Below, piece by piece: positions 1-12,402 of a stretch of DNA of 64,000 nucleotides. The translations under genes were made by a program, and so were the position numbers. This DNA is from Apiosordaria backusii (Eukaryota; Ascomycota; Sordariomycetes; Sordariales; Lasiosphaeriaceae): the NCBI GenBank assembly GCA_030549205.1, contig JAUKTV010000002.1, positions 2,666,001-2,730,000 on the forward strand, in the 5' to 3' direction. The notes below the pieces were generated by a model that was not told where the DNA came from, did not search any database, and worked only from the letters and a program-made list of their open reading frames with translations. Position 1 is the stretch's first letter. Every line of letters begins with the position of its first letter.

Positions 1-805
1 TAGATCCACTGATGAGCTGTAGACTATATTAAGAGAACCGTGAGAACCTGGTTGCCGGTATTGGACAATGTGTATATATAAAAATAAATGTCTACACTAA
101 GGAGCGTCCAATTGGGATGAACACCATGAGAGGGGGATGATGTCATACTTGGAGCTTTGCCTTTTTGGGAAGCATATTCGAGACTCGTCTTGACTGTATC
201 GATGTACACTAGTATTAGGCCGCCCAAGAGTTTACATGAATGCAACACGAGAGTGAACCTTAGCTACAGAAAGAGAAGTTTAACCAAAACAAACCGAATC
301 TATTTAAGATCATATTTTGATGATGCCTACGGTTTTGAGGTTGGTGTGTTGTCATGACCGGCACCGGGTACGGAGTTGTTGTCGGGTCTGGTTGAGTCGG
401 GTGTTAGGTAAGTTTCACACGGAAGACTCCGCCGCGCCGCGTCATTTCCGTTTCCAGGTTACTGCCAAAAAGCCCTGGAGCTACCCTGACGTTTCGCAAG
501 CTTGGTTGACAAGGCAGCTTTCTTCACTCCCTGTCGAGTTTCAACCTCTCTGTTTGCACAACACTCGCACGAAAGTTGAAATTTTTGCTCTTTGCAACCG
601 TCATTTATCGCGACAAACGTATTCATTTGCCAACGCGGAATTTTGCTAGCTGGCTTACCCGATACAACGACGACGACACATTCTCGAGCGAGACACGGAA
701 GCGAGACTGCGGACGACATTCGGTCAAACATACCAACGAACGAACGACAGACCGACAGACAAACGAATTGGAATCGGAGATTTATTACACGGATAAACCG
801 ATACA
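1..805. other. Upstream non-coding region
   Basis: I see no supportable gene here. The last few hundred bases are probably the promoter and 5' leader of the TVP15 gene that starts at 806. No clear TATA box or RNA gene was found. Confidence 0.5.
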
Positions 806-2189
806 ATGGATTTCTCGAACATTTTGTAGGTTTCAGACTCTTGATTTTATTTCCTTTTGGTCTCTAGATGGGAAGAATTTCTGTAGCGCGATTGGGTGGA
901 GATGGGAAGGAAGGGAATGTTAAATGGCCGACGGTGACAGCGACGTTGGGCTAGCTCATCGGGTAGACGCAACATCTTTCGCATCTATACAGACGGCTTT
1001 GAACGTTTGATTGGGCTTGCACATTCGAGAAAAGCTGCCAGAGATGAACGCCGATGCTAGGATGGGATCGATGATGGAAGAAAGTGTTGCCTCGACCACT
1101 GATGTTTGACGTCCTGAGCTTCGAGACCCTGCGTCTAGCTCCCGCTTGCTATGTTGCCATGCCCGCGGGGAAAGGGGTGATCTTGGCCAAGGGCTTGGGT
1201 GCGGTGCGCAACATCGGCACTGCGCCAACACGACCAGAGAGAAGGCTTGGAGGTTGTATTGGGTTTCGGAAGACAAACGTGATGGGTTGGATTGTGACTT
1301 GTTCATCACTGATTTCATTATTTCGAGGTCATGGTATCGATGAATATGCGCTAACTATTTTCTTACAGCCGCATCGTGAACCTGGTTGTGGGTGGCCTTA
1401 TGGTCACTGGTGGTGTCTTCCAGTTCTTCCCGATTAGCTTGTAAGTGTGCCCCAGCCCTGTCTTAGTTTTCTCTGGTTTGCAGGGAGGTATGCGACTGTC
1501 TCAATCTTGGGCTTGCGACGACGGACTTCAGTCTGCATTTTATCTCTTCTATTTGCATTGTTTGGCTAGACTGGTAGAATCTCGCTTTCGCCTAAAGGTC
1601 ACCAAAAAAACAGAGCAAAAAGGAGCAGGTGGATGGGTGGGCAAGGTCAAGTCTGATGTCATCGCAAAGTTCTTGCTGAGCAGTTCAAGACATACCTTTT
1701 GCGGTTGAGCTACTTGAGATTTGGTCTGGGATGTTTGCTGATGGCGGTGCTTTGGGTGATAATAGCCAGTCGTCGATTATCGGCGTTTACGTGATCCTCT
1801 TTGGCTTGGGTAAGTCATGGCTTTTGTCCCAAATGCTGGAAAAGAAATATGCTAACAAATAATGTCATAGCCACTGCTCTCCTTGAGTTTCAAATCCCTC
1901 CCCAAGTCTCGCGCTACGGCTCATTCTTGTTCTCGTTCATTGGCCGTGGTATCTGTATGTATTCATCTTTTGCTGTTTTCTTGGTCAGAGAGAGGTGTGC
2001 TGACACTAGTTTCAAGTCTACATCTTCATCGGCACCATTCTCCTCCACGACGGCGCTCTCAGAATCATCATGGGCTCGCTTATTGGGTTGGCTGGTGCTG
2101 CCTACGTCGCTTTGGAGTTTATCCCTTCGATTGAGCCCCCTGCCAACATGCGCGAGGCTGACGCTGGGTGGGGTGCTGAGCAGGTCTAA
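806..2189 (+). CDS. TVP15: Golgi membrane protein TVP15 (COPI-associated family)
   Basis: Five exons: 806-825, 1369-1440, 1766-1809, 1871-1954 and 2017-2189, giving about 130 residues. The spliced protein begins MDFSNIFRIVNLVVGG and continues through four hydrophobic segments, with the conserved stretch LLEFQIPPQVSRYGSF and the tail IEPPANMREADAGWG. This is the COPI_assoc/Tvp15 family, small tetra-spanning proteins of late Golgi vesicles. Family knowledge places it in Golgi membrane traffic, but no enzymatic role is known. All junctions have GT-AG borders and consistent phase. The first coding exon is only 20 nt, and the introns of 543 and 325 nt are unusually long for this group, which hides the gene from simple reading-frame searches. 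The start is fixed by the family N-terminus. Confidence 0.88.
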
Positions 2190-2969
2190 GCCTGTTTACT
2201 ACTCACATCTTCCGAGGAAATCTTGAAGTGAGCTCATAAAGAGGTGAGCTCGCAAGTGGAAGGAAGAGAAGGAGAAACAGCTGGTCACTGTGAGAGTAAT
2301 ACACAAGCAGGGGCAACCTTTCTTACAAGTCAAGATGCGAATGGACAGTCATGAGGGATGACCAATGGAAAGGGACTCTGTTCATTGGAGAGAATCGGGA
2401 TTACAGCTCGGGGACTTGGGACCGAAATGATGAATGGGAGAGTTTGATGATGATGGGTTTTTGGGTTTGAAATGAAAGTTGTATGATAGGGACTATCATG
2501 GCAAAAATGGTGGTGGGCGCTATAGCGTGGTTTTGGCGGGCGGACCCAGGTTGGGAAACATGACCTGGTTTAATTATGAGATGAGTGTGTTTCTGAGAAG
2601 AGTCTTTTGATCTGGTTTCCTTCCTGTTGTTGTGTAGAGAGTCTGGGGAGTGGGTAAATGAGTGGTTTACTTTTGGGGGGGTATAACTTGGAAACTCAGG
2701 GTTAGGGCTAATGAATTGAAGCTGAGCACGGATACAATCTGATAAGCTTTTTCTTCTTATCTCAATCTTTTGGATTGAGGGGCGGGCAGGTAACACAAAA
2801 TTTTGAGAGTTTGTTGGTCCTCAAGGTACCCCCCGCAGTGATTCGATATCAGCTTTCATTTTTGCGCCAGAGACAGCAATCCGTCTAGACAGACTCGTCG
2901 CATTCAATCTCTCTCCCTTTTCAAACCCCTACTCTACTCTCTCTAGCAAGCAAGTAAACACGCACCAAA
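2190..2969. other. Intergenic, TVP15 3' / BCP1 promoter
   Basis: No coding potential that I can support. The CT-rich stretch at about 2905-2945 just before the BCP1 start looks like a typical fungal pyrimidine-rich promoter or leader. Confidence 0.5.
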
Positions 2970-3955
2970 ATGGGCAAAAAGCGCACCAGAGACGTCGACG
3001 CCGACGTCGCCATGGCCGATGATGATGTCCCCATCCAACAAAAGAAGAACAACGACGGTGGTGATAGCTCCGGGTCCGACGAGGTTCGTCCCCAAACCCC
3101 CCCGCCGCCCTTTTTATTTAGCTAACAATTATGGGCGTGGTGCAGGACATGGACATAGTAAACGTCGACTTTGAGCTCTTCAACTACGACCCCGCCATCG
3201 ACTTCCACGGCGTCAAGACCCTCCTCCGGCAGCTCCTCGACGCCGACGCCACCCTGTTTGACCTCTCAGCGCTGTCAGATCTGATCGTCGAGCAAAACAC
3301 CATTGGCTCGACGTGCAAAGTCGACGACAAAGCCAACGATGCGTATGCGTTTCTTACAGTGCTGAATGTTCAAGAACATGCGGAAAAGCCAGCGGTTAAG
3401 AAATTAGCGGAGTATTTAGCGGAGAGGGCGAGAAAGTCACAGGATGAGAAGCTGGCAGAGATAGTGCCGGGGTTGTTAACAGGGGAGGGGAAGAAGCAGC
3501 AGGTGGGATTGGTGCTCGCGGAGAGGTTACTCAACATGCCGGCGGAGGTGATCCCGCCAATGTGGAGCTGCATGATTGACGAGATTGAGGCTGCGGTGGA
3601 GGACAAGGAGCCGTACGAGTTTACGCACTATCTGGTGCTGTCGAGGACGTATTTAGAGGTGGAGAGCACGTTGGATCAGGCGGAGAGGAAAAACAAGAGG
3701 TCAAAGGCCACGGGGGAGCTGCAGTATTTCCACCCTGAGGATGAGGAGATGAGGAAGTGGGCGACGGCGGCGGGGAGCTTTGAGTACACTAGGGAAGGGG
3801 AGGCTGCGGTGGCGGATAGCAAGCGGGCGTTTCAGGAGATGGGGCTTAAGCCGGTAGGGTTTATGATGTTGATTGAGGCGAACAAATTTCAAAAGGCTGT
3901 GAAGGCGATTGGGGAGTATGTGGCTACTGGGGGGATGTCTATGGAGGTATCATAG
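2970..3955 (+). CDS. BCP1: BCP1/BCCIP family nuclear protein
   Basis: Two exons, 2970-3083 and 3146-3955, encode about 307 residues (yeast Bcp1 is 283). Exon 1 codes for a lysine-rich start MGKKRTRDVD and an acidic/serine stretch. Exon 2 starts DMDIVNVDFELFNYDP and carries the BCCIP domain, with FHGVKTLLRQLL near its start and FMMLIEANKF near its end. Bcp1 is a nuclear chaperone of ribosomal protein Rpl23 and supports nuclear export. The intron donor is GTTCGT, a little weak, but a perfect GCTAAC branch site lies upstream of the GTGCAG acceptor and the phase is 0. The gene converges on ARO7, with about 100 bp between the stops. Confidence 0.9.
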
Positions 3956-4058
3956 GGGGGATGTGGTCAAGATATGCTTTTATGTATTGCTCCCTAATCA
4001 AAGCCAAAAGAAGTCCAACGCTATGTTATGTGGTGTGACAGGAATTATTTTTGGTGAA

Positions 4059-4922
4059 TCATTGCTGTTCAGGCTCGAGTCGCTGCATGAGATACTCGAC
4101 TTCGACTTCCTTCGTCAGGGGGATGACAAAGTCCTCGTACATTGACACCACCGCTTCCACGTTGATTTTGACTTGCTCAGCGGCATCAGGGCCCACGAGT
4201 GATGGGTCAGTGCCATAGGTTTGCGCTTTTAGCTTGAGCCGCTCCAAAACCTTCTTCTCAACCGCCTTGTTGGTGATGGCCTCACCGATGCCGTCCCGGT
4301 CACCTGCTCTGATGAGCCTTGTGAATTTCTCCGTCTCTGACACAAACTTGGACTCAGCAACGAACTTGCCAAAGTGAATGCGCCGTGAGAGCGCTTGCAG
4401 GCAAGCAATGTCGCATGTGGCGGATGAACCGTAGTTCTCCTGTGAAACACCCCTGTCCTCACGGCCAAAGTCCCGGCAGACCTTTGGCAGGAAGTTTTCA
4501 ATGTAAAATTTCTTAATCTTGTCATTGACGTTGACATCATTGGGGTGGAGGATCTGAGGGTAGTCGAGAGGGTCTAGAATAGGTTTCTGGATAGCATCGG
4601 GGAAGAAGGGGTACTCGTCCGGTGACTCGAAGCGGCGGATAAGGGACTGGAGCTTCTCTTGTTCTTGGAGGTACCAGTCCATGAAGCTCAGGTCTGAGTT
4701 CGGGATTGGGACCGCCCCCGGGACGTAAATATTCTTGTTGAGGGGGAATTGAACACGCTCGATGAGATGGAAGGTGATGGTATCTTCAAGTCGACTGCGG
4801 GAGTTTGTTAATTCACTGAGAGACTAATCTAGGTTTGAGAGATAGACTCACATAAGCTGGTAACGAATGCTTGCAAGATCCAGCGCCTTGGATTTATCAC
4901 TGAGATCAATGATGGTGTCCAT
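4059..4922 (-). CDS. ARO7: Chorismate mutase
   Basis: Two exons on the minus strand, 4922-4852 and 4794-4059, give about 268 residues (yeast Aro7 is 256). The protein converts chorismate to prephenate, the branch step toward phenylalanine and tyrosine, in the cytosol. It starts MDTIIDLSDKSKALDLASIR. The junction rebuilds IRLEDTITFHLIERVQFP, the hallmark of the eukaryotic AroQ-type enzyme. Later motifs include GSSATCDIACLQALSRRIHF and VEVEYLMQRL near the end. In yeast the enzyme is activated by Trp and inhibited by Tyr, and the full length here fits that allosteric class, although I did not verify effector residues. The single intron is 57 nt with phase 2. Confidence 0.95.
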
Positions 4923-6324
4923 TTTGAAATGAGTGTTTCGTCTTGCTTGCTGAAAGGAGGAAATGGTAATTGAGGTCAATTGAGGTCGTCTTAGAATAGA
5001 ATGAATGACAACAGGTCGAAGATGATGAGTACAATGAATAGGTACCTGAGATGCGCCCAAGAACAATGCTACCCAAGCGGTGAAAGAGAGCCAGGTTGTG
5101 TGTAAGTCGTCAGACGAGTCCAAGTCGCAAACCCAAAACCCAAAATCGATGACTCCTTTTTTGACTTGGATCACACAATTGCCGGTCTAGGCGGGTACCT
5201 GCTTCCCTCTTTTCAAAAACGGGGATGAACCACGGGCACGGGTTCTGGAGGCAGGGAGTGGGTTGCCGCCGTATGGTTCCGATCGCGGGGCCGAAGGATG
5301 GAAAATCCACTGTCCACCCGACCTGACAGTGACGCACCGGGCAGCAGTCGCGGGGTTGACTGACAGCTTTCCCCTGACCAATGTAACCTCAGCATTCCTA
5401 GAATGACCCCCACTTTTACTGCCCGAGTCCGCCGTACCACCTGTCAGCTTGTGAGGAAGAAGGTGAAGGATGAGGTGAAGGTTAGGTGAATCTCCAAGGT
5501 GAGAGAGTCTAAACCTTTGAAGGTGGAGGCGAAGGTAAAGAGATGGCCGGGGCCCCAGCAGGTGGTGAAGTGTTCAAACCCTCTTGCTGTGACGTGGCAA
5601 GTATCCATAGCACACAGAAAAAACTACAAGCCCATTGATAGCATTTATTTGAATAAATAGAGTGTGACAGAGGAGGTGGTCGCGTGCCATCCGTGTTGAC
5701 CACATTGGAAGGAACGGCTCAGGATGAAAGAACTGCAGGAACGTATTGCTTCGTTTGACCTCACCCCTAGTACCCATAGCTCTCGCTTTACATGTGGATG
5801 AGCTGAAGAGAAACTTTGACGAATCCATCGGTCGGCTTCATGCATGAATGAAAAGATTGCTTCGGGGTGTCCGGAAAATTGAGAAGACCTTGATGCGACT
5901 CTGGTGGAGGTTCAAAGAAAATAGGAGGCGAACAGATTCCACATCGCTGAAGATACACGCTCAACCCTAACCCTTAGATCCCCGCATCGTTCTGTGACGT
6001 TTTTCGAGGTGTGCCGTGCCGGCGACTGGGCTCGCAACCGGCTTTAACATTTCCTGTACCCCCCAAGATTCTAGGTTGTGCCGCGCCTCTTCCCAACCAC
6101 CACAACACACACAGCTCGGCATTGTCATCGCCAGCTCTGGCTGTGTCACTTCATGTCGCTCCCAGTGTTCTGTCGACACTATACCACAGCACCCTGAATA
6201 TTGCCACATTCAGCCGTGCTTTCTACCCCCCATTTACGAATTGACTGCGTCATAAAAACGAAAGCTCTTTGGAGCTCACCGAAAACCGGGCGAAGGGCGA
6301 TAACCCCCTAGGGCGCGCCTACTG
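4923..6324. other. Intergenic between divergent ARO7 and MDV1
   Basis: About 1.4 kb between two start codons transcribed outward. It presumably holds both promoters and leaders. No gene is supported: the open frames here are short, overlapping and low-complexity. Confidence 0.5.
5150..5155 (+). promoter_or_regulatory. Possible CPC1/Gcn4-type half site
   Basis: TGACTC lies about 230 bp upstream of the ARO7 start codon. CPC1/Gcn4 binds TGA(C/G)TCA and controls amino acid synthesis genes in fungi. This copy lacks the final A, and a six-base match is expected by chance in this length, so it is only a candidate. Confidence 0.15.
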
Positions 6325-8510
6325 ATGGCCGACCCAGGGCAGAAGGATGACTTTCCCGACCCGTCATCCTTCGACGACGATGTGTCGGTAATATCTGTGA
6401 GCGCGACATTTCTATCGGGCCGCAATGAGGTTCAAGACTACATGTCGAAAGGTCAAAGGGCTAACCAAGCATTGAACAATGGTAGACTCGAGGAGTCGAG
6501 GCATTCGGCCGCAAAGTGACGAGCACAGCGAGCCATCTGATCGGGACAATCGCCGATCCAACCTCCCATCCCCATTACACTAGGGCCATGACCGAGGTCT
6601 CCCGTCAGCTGTCGAAGCCTTCTCTGCAGCGCAGCATGTTCTCAATGGCGCGCACGACACCGACTGACCTGGTCCGGTCTCGTCTGTCTACCACGGAAAT
6701 ACACTCTCGCGCCCTGGCTTATGTGCCGGATGAGCTGCTCAAGAATATTCCTGAGGATGAAAACTCGTACTCGCTTTTCCAGGGCTTCAAAGCCAGCTTT
6801 CCCGAGTTCGCCGAGGATTCGAAGGGCAAGAAGCACAGGCGGCGTGTCTCTAGAGGAAGACGGCTTCTTGAGGAAAGGCCCACGACACCGGATGGAACGC
6901 CGGAGTCTGTCCACAAGATCAAGAAGGAGAAATCGACTATGATGCACCAGCTCGAGATGTTGAGTATTCGAAAGAATATGGCCAGCGCTGAAATCAAAGA
7001 AATCGATGCCAAATTGGAGAACCTTGTGGGAATGAGGAAAATCATTTTGGAAAGGCTGGCAGATCTGGAGAAGGACGAGGCACTTCTTGAGCATGATAGT
7101 GGGTGTTCCCAAGGAATGGTACTGATCATGCTAAGCTAACGGTGAATTACAGTTGTTGAGGTTGAAACGAGATTAGAAGAGGCTCAGGATATGGCTGCTG
7201 AGGCGGCCTCTTTCGCCGAGCATACGCCCGCGAGATCGGAGGATGGACAAGGCGACGATGAGAACGCACCTGGTTTCATGACGCAGTCCATTTACGAAAA
7301 GCTCCCGTCTGTATCATCAGGGAGTGGCCCAACCAAGCGGAAGCCGAGAAGTATTAGGAGGAAATCAGCCCCGATTTTGCACGAGCACTTCGAGCCTGGA
7401 AGCATGATCCGCTCGATGCGTGCGCACCAGGACAGCATTACAACTCTCGACTTTGACGCCCCTTTTGGATTGATGGTTACAGCCGCAATGGATGATTCGG
7501 TTCGCGTTTGGGATCTGAACGCTGGCCGCTGCATCGGCGTATTGGATGGTCATACAGCTTCGGTTCGCGCTCTTCAGGTAGAAGACAACTTTCTGGCAAC
7601 TGGTTCTATGGATGCGACGATTCGACTTTGGGATCTTAGCAAGGCTCACTACGACCCGCAAGGCAGCAGCTTTGGCAAGGAAGAGGACGATGACGAAGAC
7701 GCACTCGCTTTCGAAAACCCCAGCGACCTGCCGGTAGATCCCCCTGCTAACAGCATGGCTGATTGCCCGCTCTTCACTCTGCAAGCCCATCTTGACGAGA
7801 TCACAGCACTTCACTTCCGAGGTAACGTGCTTGTATCAGGCTCTGCTGATAAGACGTTGCGGCAGTGGGACTTGGAGAAGGGGCGGTGCGTGCAGACGCT
7901 GGACGTTATGTGGGCTGCGGCGCAGGCCACTGCTCTTTCTCAGGACAACGATACATGGAGACAGACCAACAAGGCCCCCGACGCGTCTGCCGACTTCGTT
8001 GGCGCTCTCCAGGTGTTCGAATCTGCACTCGCCTGCGGTACCGCTGATGGCATGGTCAGGCTTTGGGATTTGCGTAGCGGACAGGTGCATCGCAGCCTGG
8101 TAGGCCACACCGGGCCCGTTACTTGTCTGCAGTTTGACGATGTGCATCTGGTTACCGGCAGTCTGGATAGGAGTATCCGGGTAAGTTTGGGCTACAAGAT
8201 TTTGTGGAAGGATATTAGCTAACACCCTGATCAGATCTGGGATCTCCGTACTGGGTCGATCTATGACGCCTATGCTTATGACAACCCGATCACAAGCATG
8301 ATGTTTGATCAAAGACGCATTGTCGCCGCTGCCGGCGAGGATGTCGTCAAGGTATACGACAAGGTCGAGGGCCGGCACTGGGACTGCGGTGCTGGCATCG
8401 CCGAGGCTGACGAGGCCAAGAGCCCTGCTATCGTGGAGCGTGTGCGTATTCGCGATGGCTACATGGTTGAGGGGCGGCGGGACGGCATCGTTGGTGTCTG
8501 GACTTGCTAA
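6325..8510 (+). CDS. MDV1: Mitochondrial division protein 1 (WD40 fission adaptor)
   Basis: Four exons: 6325-6396, 6486-7098, 7153-8180 and 8235-8510, about 662 residues. Mdv1/Caf4-type proteins link Fis1 on the mitochondrial outer membrane to the dynamin Dnm1. The N-terminal part has SSFDDDVSVIS and, across the first splice, EAFGRKVTSTASHLIGTIAD. It is followed by SMARTTPTDLVRSRLS. Residues about 170-230 form a predicted coiled coil. WD40 repeats fill roughly residues 315-662, with blades ending in VRVWDL, IRLWDL, LRQWDL, VRLWDL and IWDLRT. The first intron (6397-6484) carries an exact GCTAACC branch site. Without removing it the frame is interrupted by a stop at 6517-6519. All phases agree. 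Confidence 0.93.
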
Positions 8511-9356
8511 GTCCTCTGGGTCCCAGTATAGAGGATGGATCATGTTGTATAACGTTACATGTACCAGTAAAAAGAGACGACAGCGACGACATTTGGAGAC
8601 ATGAGCTCAGTTTAGGAATATTTCAGCGGTTTCAAGGCACATATTGGAGCAAGGACATTTGAACTACATGCAACTGTGTGGCTTGGATATTGATCAGTGA
8701 TTACAGATGGTTGTTTATGTTTGGCGGCCGAGTGTGGTCAAAGCTGGGAGGAGGTAGCGGCCGCATCGTCCGCGCCCAGAAATAGGAGGGCCAATGAACA
8801 AAGGCAAACACCCAAAGCGGCAGGACCTGCTATCTCCGGCCATCTTGGAGCCGGGCAGAGGACGACCGCATCACCGTATCATGAACACCGTTCACGAACA
8901 GAAGTGCATACGGGACCGCGCCTCCCGCGGATTCCCTATACTACACGGTCTCATGCGGGCGGCATTGGTATTGGTGATTATATTGCACTATAAGTAAACT
9001 CCACGGGGGGATACGGGCTCTTCAGCACCGATATTCCTGGAACCCAAAAGAAGTAAAGTGGAACAGCCTTGTGTCCCTCAGGTTGGTGGCTGGTATCTTC
9101 GACACCATCGCTCCTTCCTCAACCCATTAGGCAGCTCCTTCAGGGCTGTGCGTCCCAGTCGCAGTTTCCCACATAAATAATGTCTAGAAGATGGTAGTTT
9201 AACGAAAGTTATTTCTTCATCCTTATCTTATGTGTTCTGTTTGACGTTGAGGTTGAATTTGTCGGTTTCTCCTGTGCTCTTGTGTGGCAAGAAGCCCCTG
9301 ACCAAGTCTGTGGTTGAAGGGCGAAGCTGGTGCCGGCCACACTTACAGCCGTAACA
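8511..9356. other. Intergenic region
   Basis: No supportable gene or RNA. The open frames at about 8700-9000 have no recognisable family features and are likely chance. Confidence 0.45.
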
Positions 9357-10840
9357 ATGGCAGCCGAGGAAGACCCAGAGACGCGTGGAATTCTGGTGAC
9401 CGCCCCACGGCAGAGATCTCCTACACTTCGAACATATTCACGCAAAAGGTCGAGCAACCAACTCCCGTCGCTCAAGCCATCACAGCGACAGTTTCCTGTC
9501 AGACCATTGCAACAGGTTCAACTGAACCTTCGAGTTACTAAGAGATCGGCTGATGCGTCAAAGCTAGCCGAACAACCACTCGTGAACCGCATCGAGGTTG
9601 CCCTCCCGGGAAAAACCAGTTTTGACCCTCGAGAATATGATGACGCTTATGTTGGCGGAGACGAGGACGAAGACCTGGGCGACATCGAAGAAGAAGAAGA
9701 GAGTGAGAATGACCATGAGATTCTGAGCATCACAAATGAAAGAGGTATGTCTTGTTCTTACGTCTAGTTATGTGTGCCTGCTGACCACTCAAATTAGGTC
9801 ATACAGCTGCCATCCAGCCTTACACAGAACCCGATATCTGCGAAAATCCAGATGACAGTGAAGGCCAAAAAGAAAATCACACCAACCAGATTGTGATCCC
9901 TTCAAGAACACCACGCTTCACTCAGCAGCTGATCCGCGGCCGACCACCTGGTAATGGCCCCCGCCGCCCTCATTTGATCTTCAATAAGCTACCGACAAGA
10001 AACCGCTTCAAGAAATTGCCCCAGAAGCCAAGAAACAAAAGACAGATATCGGCTCTTCGATCCCATCCGGGTGATGGCTTCTCAGACAGCGAGGTCAAAC
10101 GGGCTGGACTCGTCCTCCCAATCCGCAGTGGAAAGCCTACCACATCCGACACACACGTGGGAGAGCTCGATATTTCCCGTGCACCACCACTCCCCAAGCA
10201 CAAGCGAGACCTTCGAAGAGCCAACTTAGGCGACGACTCATTTGATAATGAGTCCAGGAAGAAGACCAAACACACACAAGAGGCGACCATTGTCATTCTA
10301 GATGATCATCAAGTGGACCAGTCTTCATCTCCATCTACAAAGTCAACCATATTTATCGGCCAGAAGCCAGATATCCCAAGGCAGACCAGTCAGTCGATAT
10401 TGCACCCGCCTCGAGCTCAACCCAGCCAACCCGGCCGATCCACCCCACCACGAACAATCCCAACACAGATACTCATCCCATCACTCCGCCATAACCCTCG
10501 CAGCAACTTGCCCCACAGGGTCGTCATCCATCCACCCACAAGCGAGGAGGACCCAAGTGAGGACGACTCAACATACGCACCAGACGACGAGATGACCATA
10601 CCCAACAGCAGCGACATTGACGCCCAGACAGAATCAGGAGTTCAGCAAGACAACAGCGGTTACGAAACGTACATCTCTGAGACATCTCCAGGAGGGCAAA
10701 GATCAAGCTCGGTCACCAGCGAGCCCATACCGTACTCCAAGAAGCAAGAAGATAGCACTGTCGGCAACGTTGATGCCGGGGTGCAGGTAACTCAGGGTCT
10801 GACTAGACGGCGGGAGCTGAAGAGATGTATAACACAATAG
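9357..10840 (+). CDS. Hypothetical low-complexity protein
   Basis: Two exons, 9357-9744 and 9798-10840, give 476 residues. The start ATG has a good context (ACAATGG), and the phase-1 intron has a GTATGT donor and an AAATTAG acceptor. I do not recognise a family. The N-terminal 65 residues are rich in Arg/Ser/Pro. An acidic run (GDEDEDLGDIEEEEESEND) lies at about residues 100-120. The rest is Ser/Pro/basic, with a stretch KKLPQKPRNKRQ that could act as a nuclear localisation signal. Most of the chain looks intrinsically disordered. A nuclear role is only a guess. Being a long two-exon frame with clean splice sites in a conserved gene block supports it being real. Confidence 0.65.
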
Positions 10841-11216
10841 AGGGTGGTATCAGAGGACACAATGAGTGGCTATGTAAAGATTGATAACCCTTTCGGAAGA
10901 ACAGGGGGAAGTCTGTAGGAAAGGGCAGGGAGAAGGCGGGTGGGATGTATTCAACATGCTTCACAATACTTTGCTGTCTTGATAGCTACTCAGCGACTGG
11001 TTGTTTCATATGTTACATACAGAGATAGACCGCCAACAAGCCAGCGACTTGCTCTTATTAGCTACCATACTTTAATACAAATTCATTGTTTGTCAAATAT
11101 CTGTTTTCCCGCAGCAAAAAAAAAAAAAAAACCGATTCTTATTTCCATTCCCCCCCAACGCCTCATAGCATTAACAAACAAAACTGAGCACATCTCTTCT
11201 CTTCTTCATCCCAAAA
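10841..11216. other. Convergent intergenic with A16 tract
   Basis: Shared 3' region between the hypothetical gene and BUB3. It includes a run of 16 A at 11116-11131. Nothing else is recognised. Confidence 0.5.
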
Positions 11217-12402
11217 TTATTTAGCCCCCTTCCCCTTCGCCTCCGTCTCCCCCAGCTCCCTCACAAAAACTCTCGTCCTCCCCAGCCCCCCGGTATAATC
11301 CTCCATCCCCGTCTCAAAACCCGGACAAACCCCAATAGCCAAATACTTGCCATCCCCGCTAAACCCCATCGCCGCCACCGCCTCGGAAAACTTTTGATAC
11401 TGCCTCATTCTCCTCTTCGCTTCCGCATCCCAAAGCGCCACCGTTCCATCCCCACCCCCAGACGCAAAAGTTCCATACACTGGATGGAAAGCAAGTGCAT
11501 TAACAGGATAGACGATATCACCCCCGCCTTCTTCCTCGGGGGCGGCCTGGCGGTGGCATTTGAACGCGTATTTCCTGGCTTGGGACTCGGGGGTGTCTTC
11601 GAACCATTCCACTGCTACGCGGCCTTCGATGGAGGAGGTGGCGTACCCTGCGTCGTTGGGCATGCAGGCGACCGCCCGGGTGAGGAATTTGAGGGAGGAT
11701 TCGCGGGTTTGCCAGGGGGGTGGGGGGGTGGTGGCGGAGGCAAGGGTGGGGAGGTCGTAGATGTGGACGAGGCGGGCGGTCATGGCTACGACGAGTTTGG
11801 TTGGGGAGGAGGAGAGGGCGTGGGGTTTGCCTGGGAGGGGGATGACGAGGGGGGGGAGTCTGGGGAGGAGAGGTGGTGGATGTGGAGGGTGGAGTCCCAG
11901 GAGGCGGAGATGAGGAGGGAGTGGGTGGGGGAGTAGACTACGCAGCGGACGGGGGAGGAGTGCTTGCTTAGGAGGGTTTGCTCGCCGGTTGTGAGGTCGA
12001 TTCTGGAGGGACAAGAGGGGTTAGCTCGGGTTTGTGTCAGGTTGGGGGTGATGGTGACTGTGAATAAAAGGGAACGAGGACACACCTCTTGACCTGCTGG
12101 TCCACGCCCGCTGTGAAGGCCTCGTTGTTGTTTGCGCCGAAGCAGGCGTCTAGCACTGGTGCGCGGTGCTCGTATTTGTTGATTAGGTTTGCTTGTTCAT
12201 CGACGATCTCGTACAGGTAGACGTGCTTGTCCCATGATGATACGAGCAATCGGTGCGAGGAGTCGTTTGAGAAGACGAGCGACGAGATGGCATCGTTGGG
12301 CGGTTGCGCCACCTCGAATTGTGTAGCTGCGTGTTAATCAGATTAGCAATGTTTGAATGATTGACTGGTAGTATAGATGCGAGTGTACATACCAGGAGCC
12401 AT
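11217..12402 (-). CDS. BUB3: Mitotic checkpoint protein BUB3 (one-base frameshift in window)
   Basis: Minus strand exons: 12402-12393, 12326-12086 and 12002-11217. The protein is a seven-blade WD40 propeller that brings Bub1 and BubR1/Mad3 to kinetochores. The first two exons give MAPATQFEVAQPPNDAISSL and then SSWDKHVYLYE. Exon 3 starts RIDLTTGEQTLLSKHSSPVR. At a run of eight G on the plus strand (11849-11856) the frame must change to continue as LVIPLPGKPHALSSSPTKLV and on to the end (WDAEAKRRMRQYQKFSEAVA). One additional base in that run would give a normal 345-residue protein. I read this as a homopolymer under-call in the sequence, though a true disabling mutation cannot be excluded from one sequence. 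The gene is divergent with GPN2. Confidence 0.9.
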
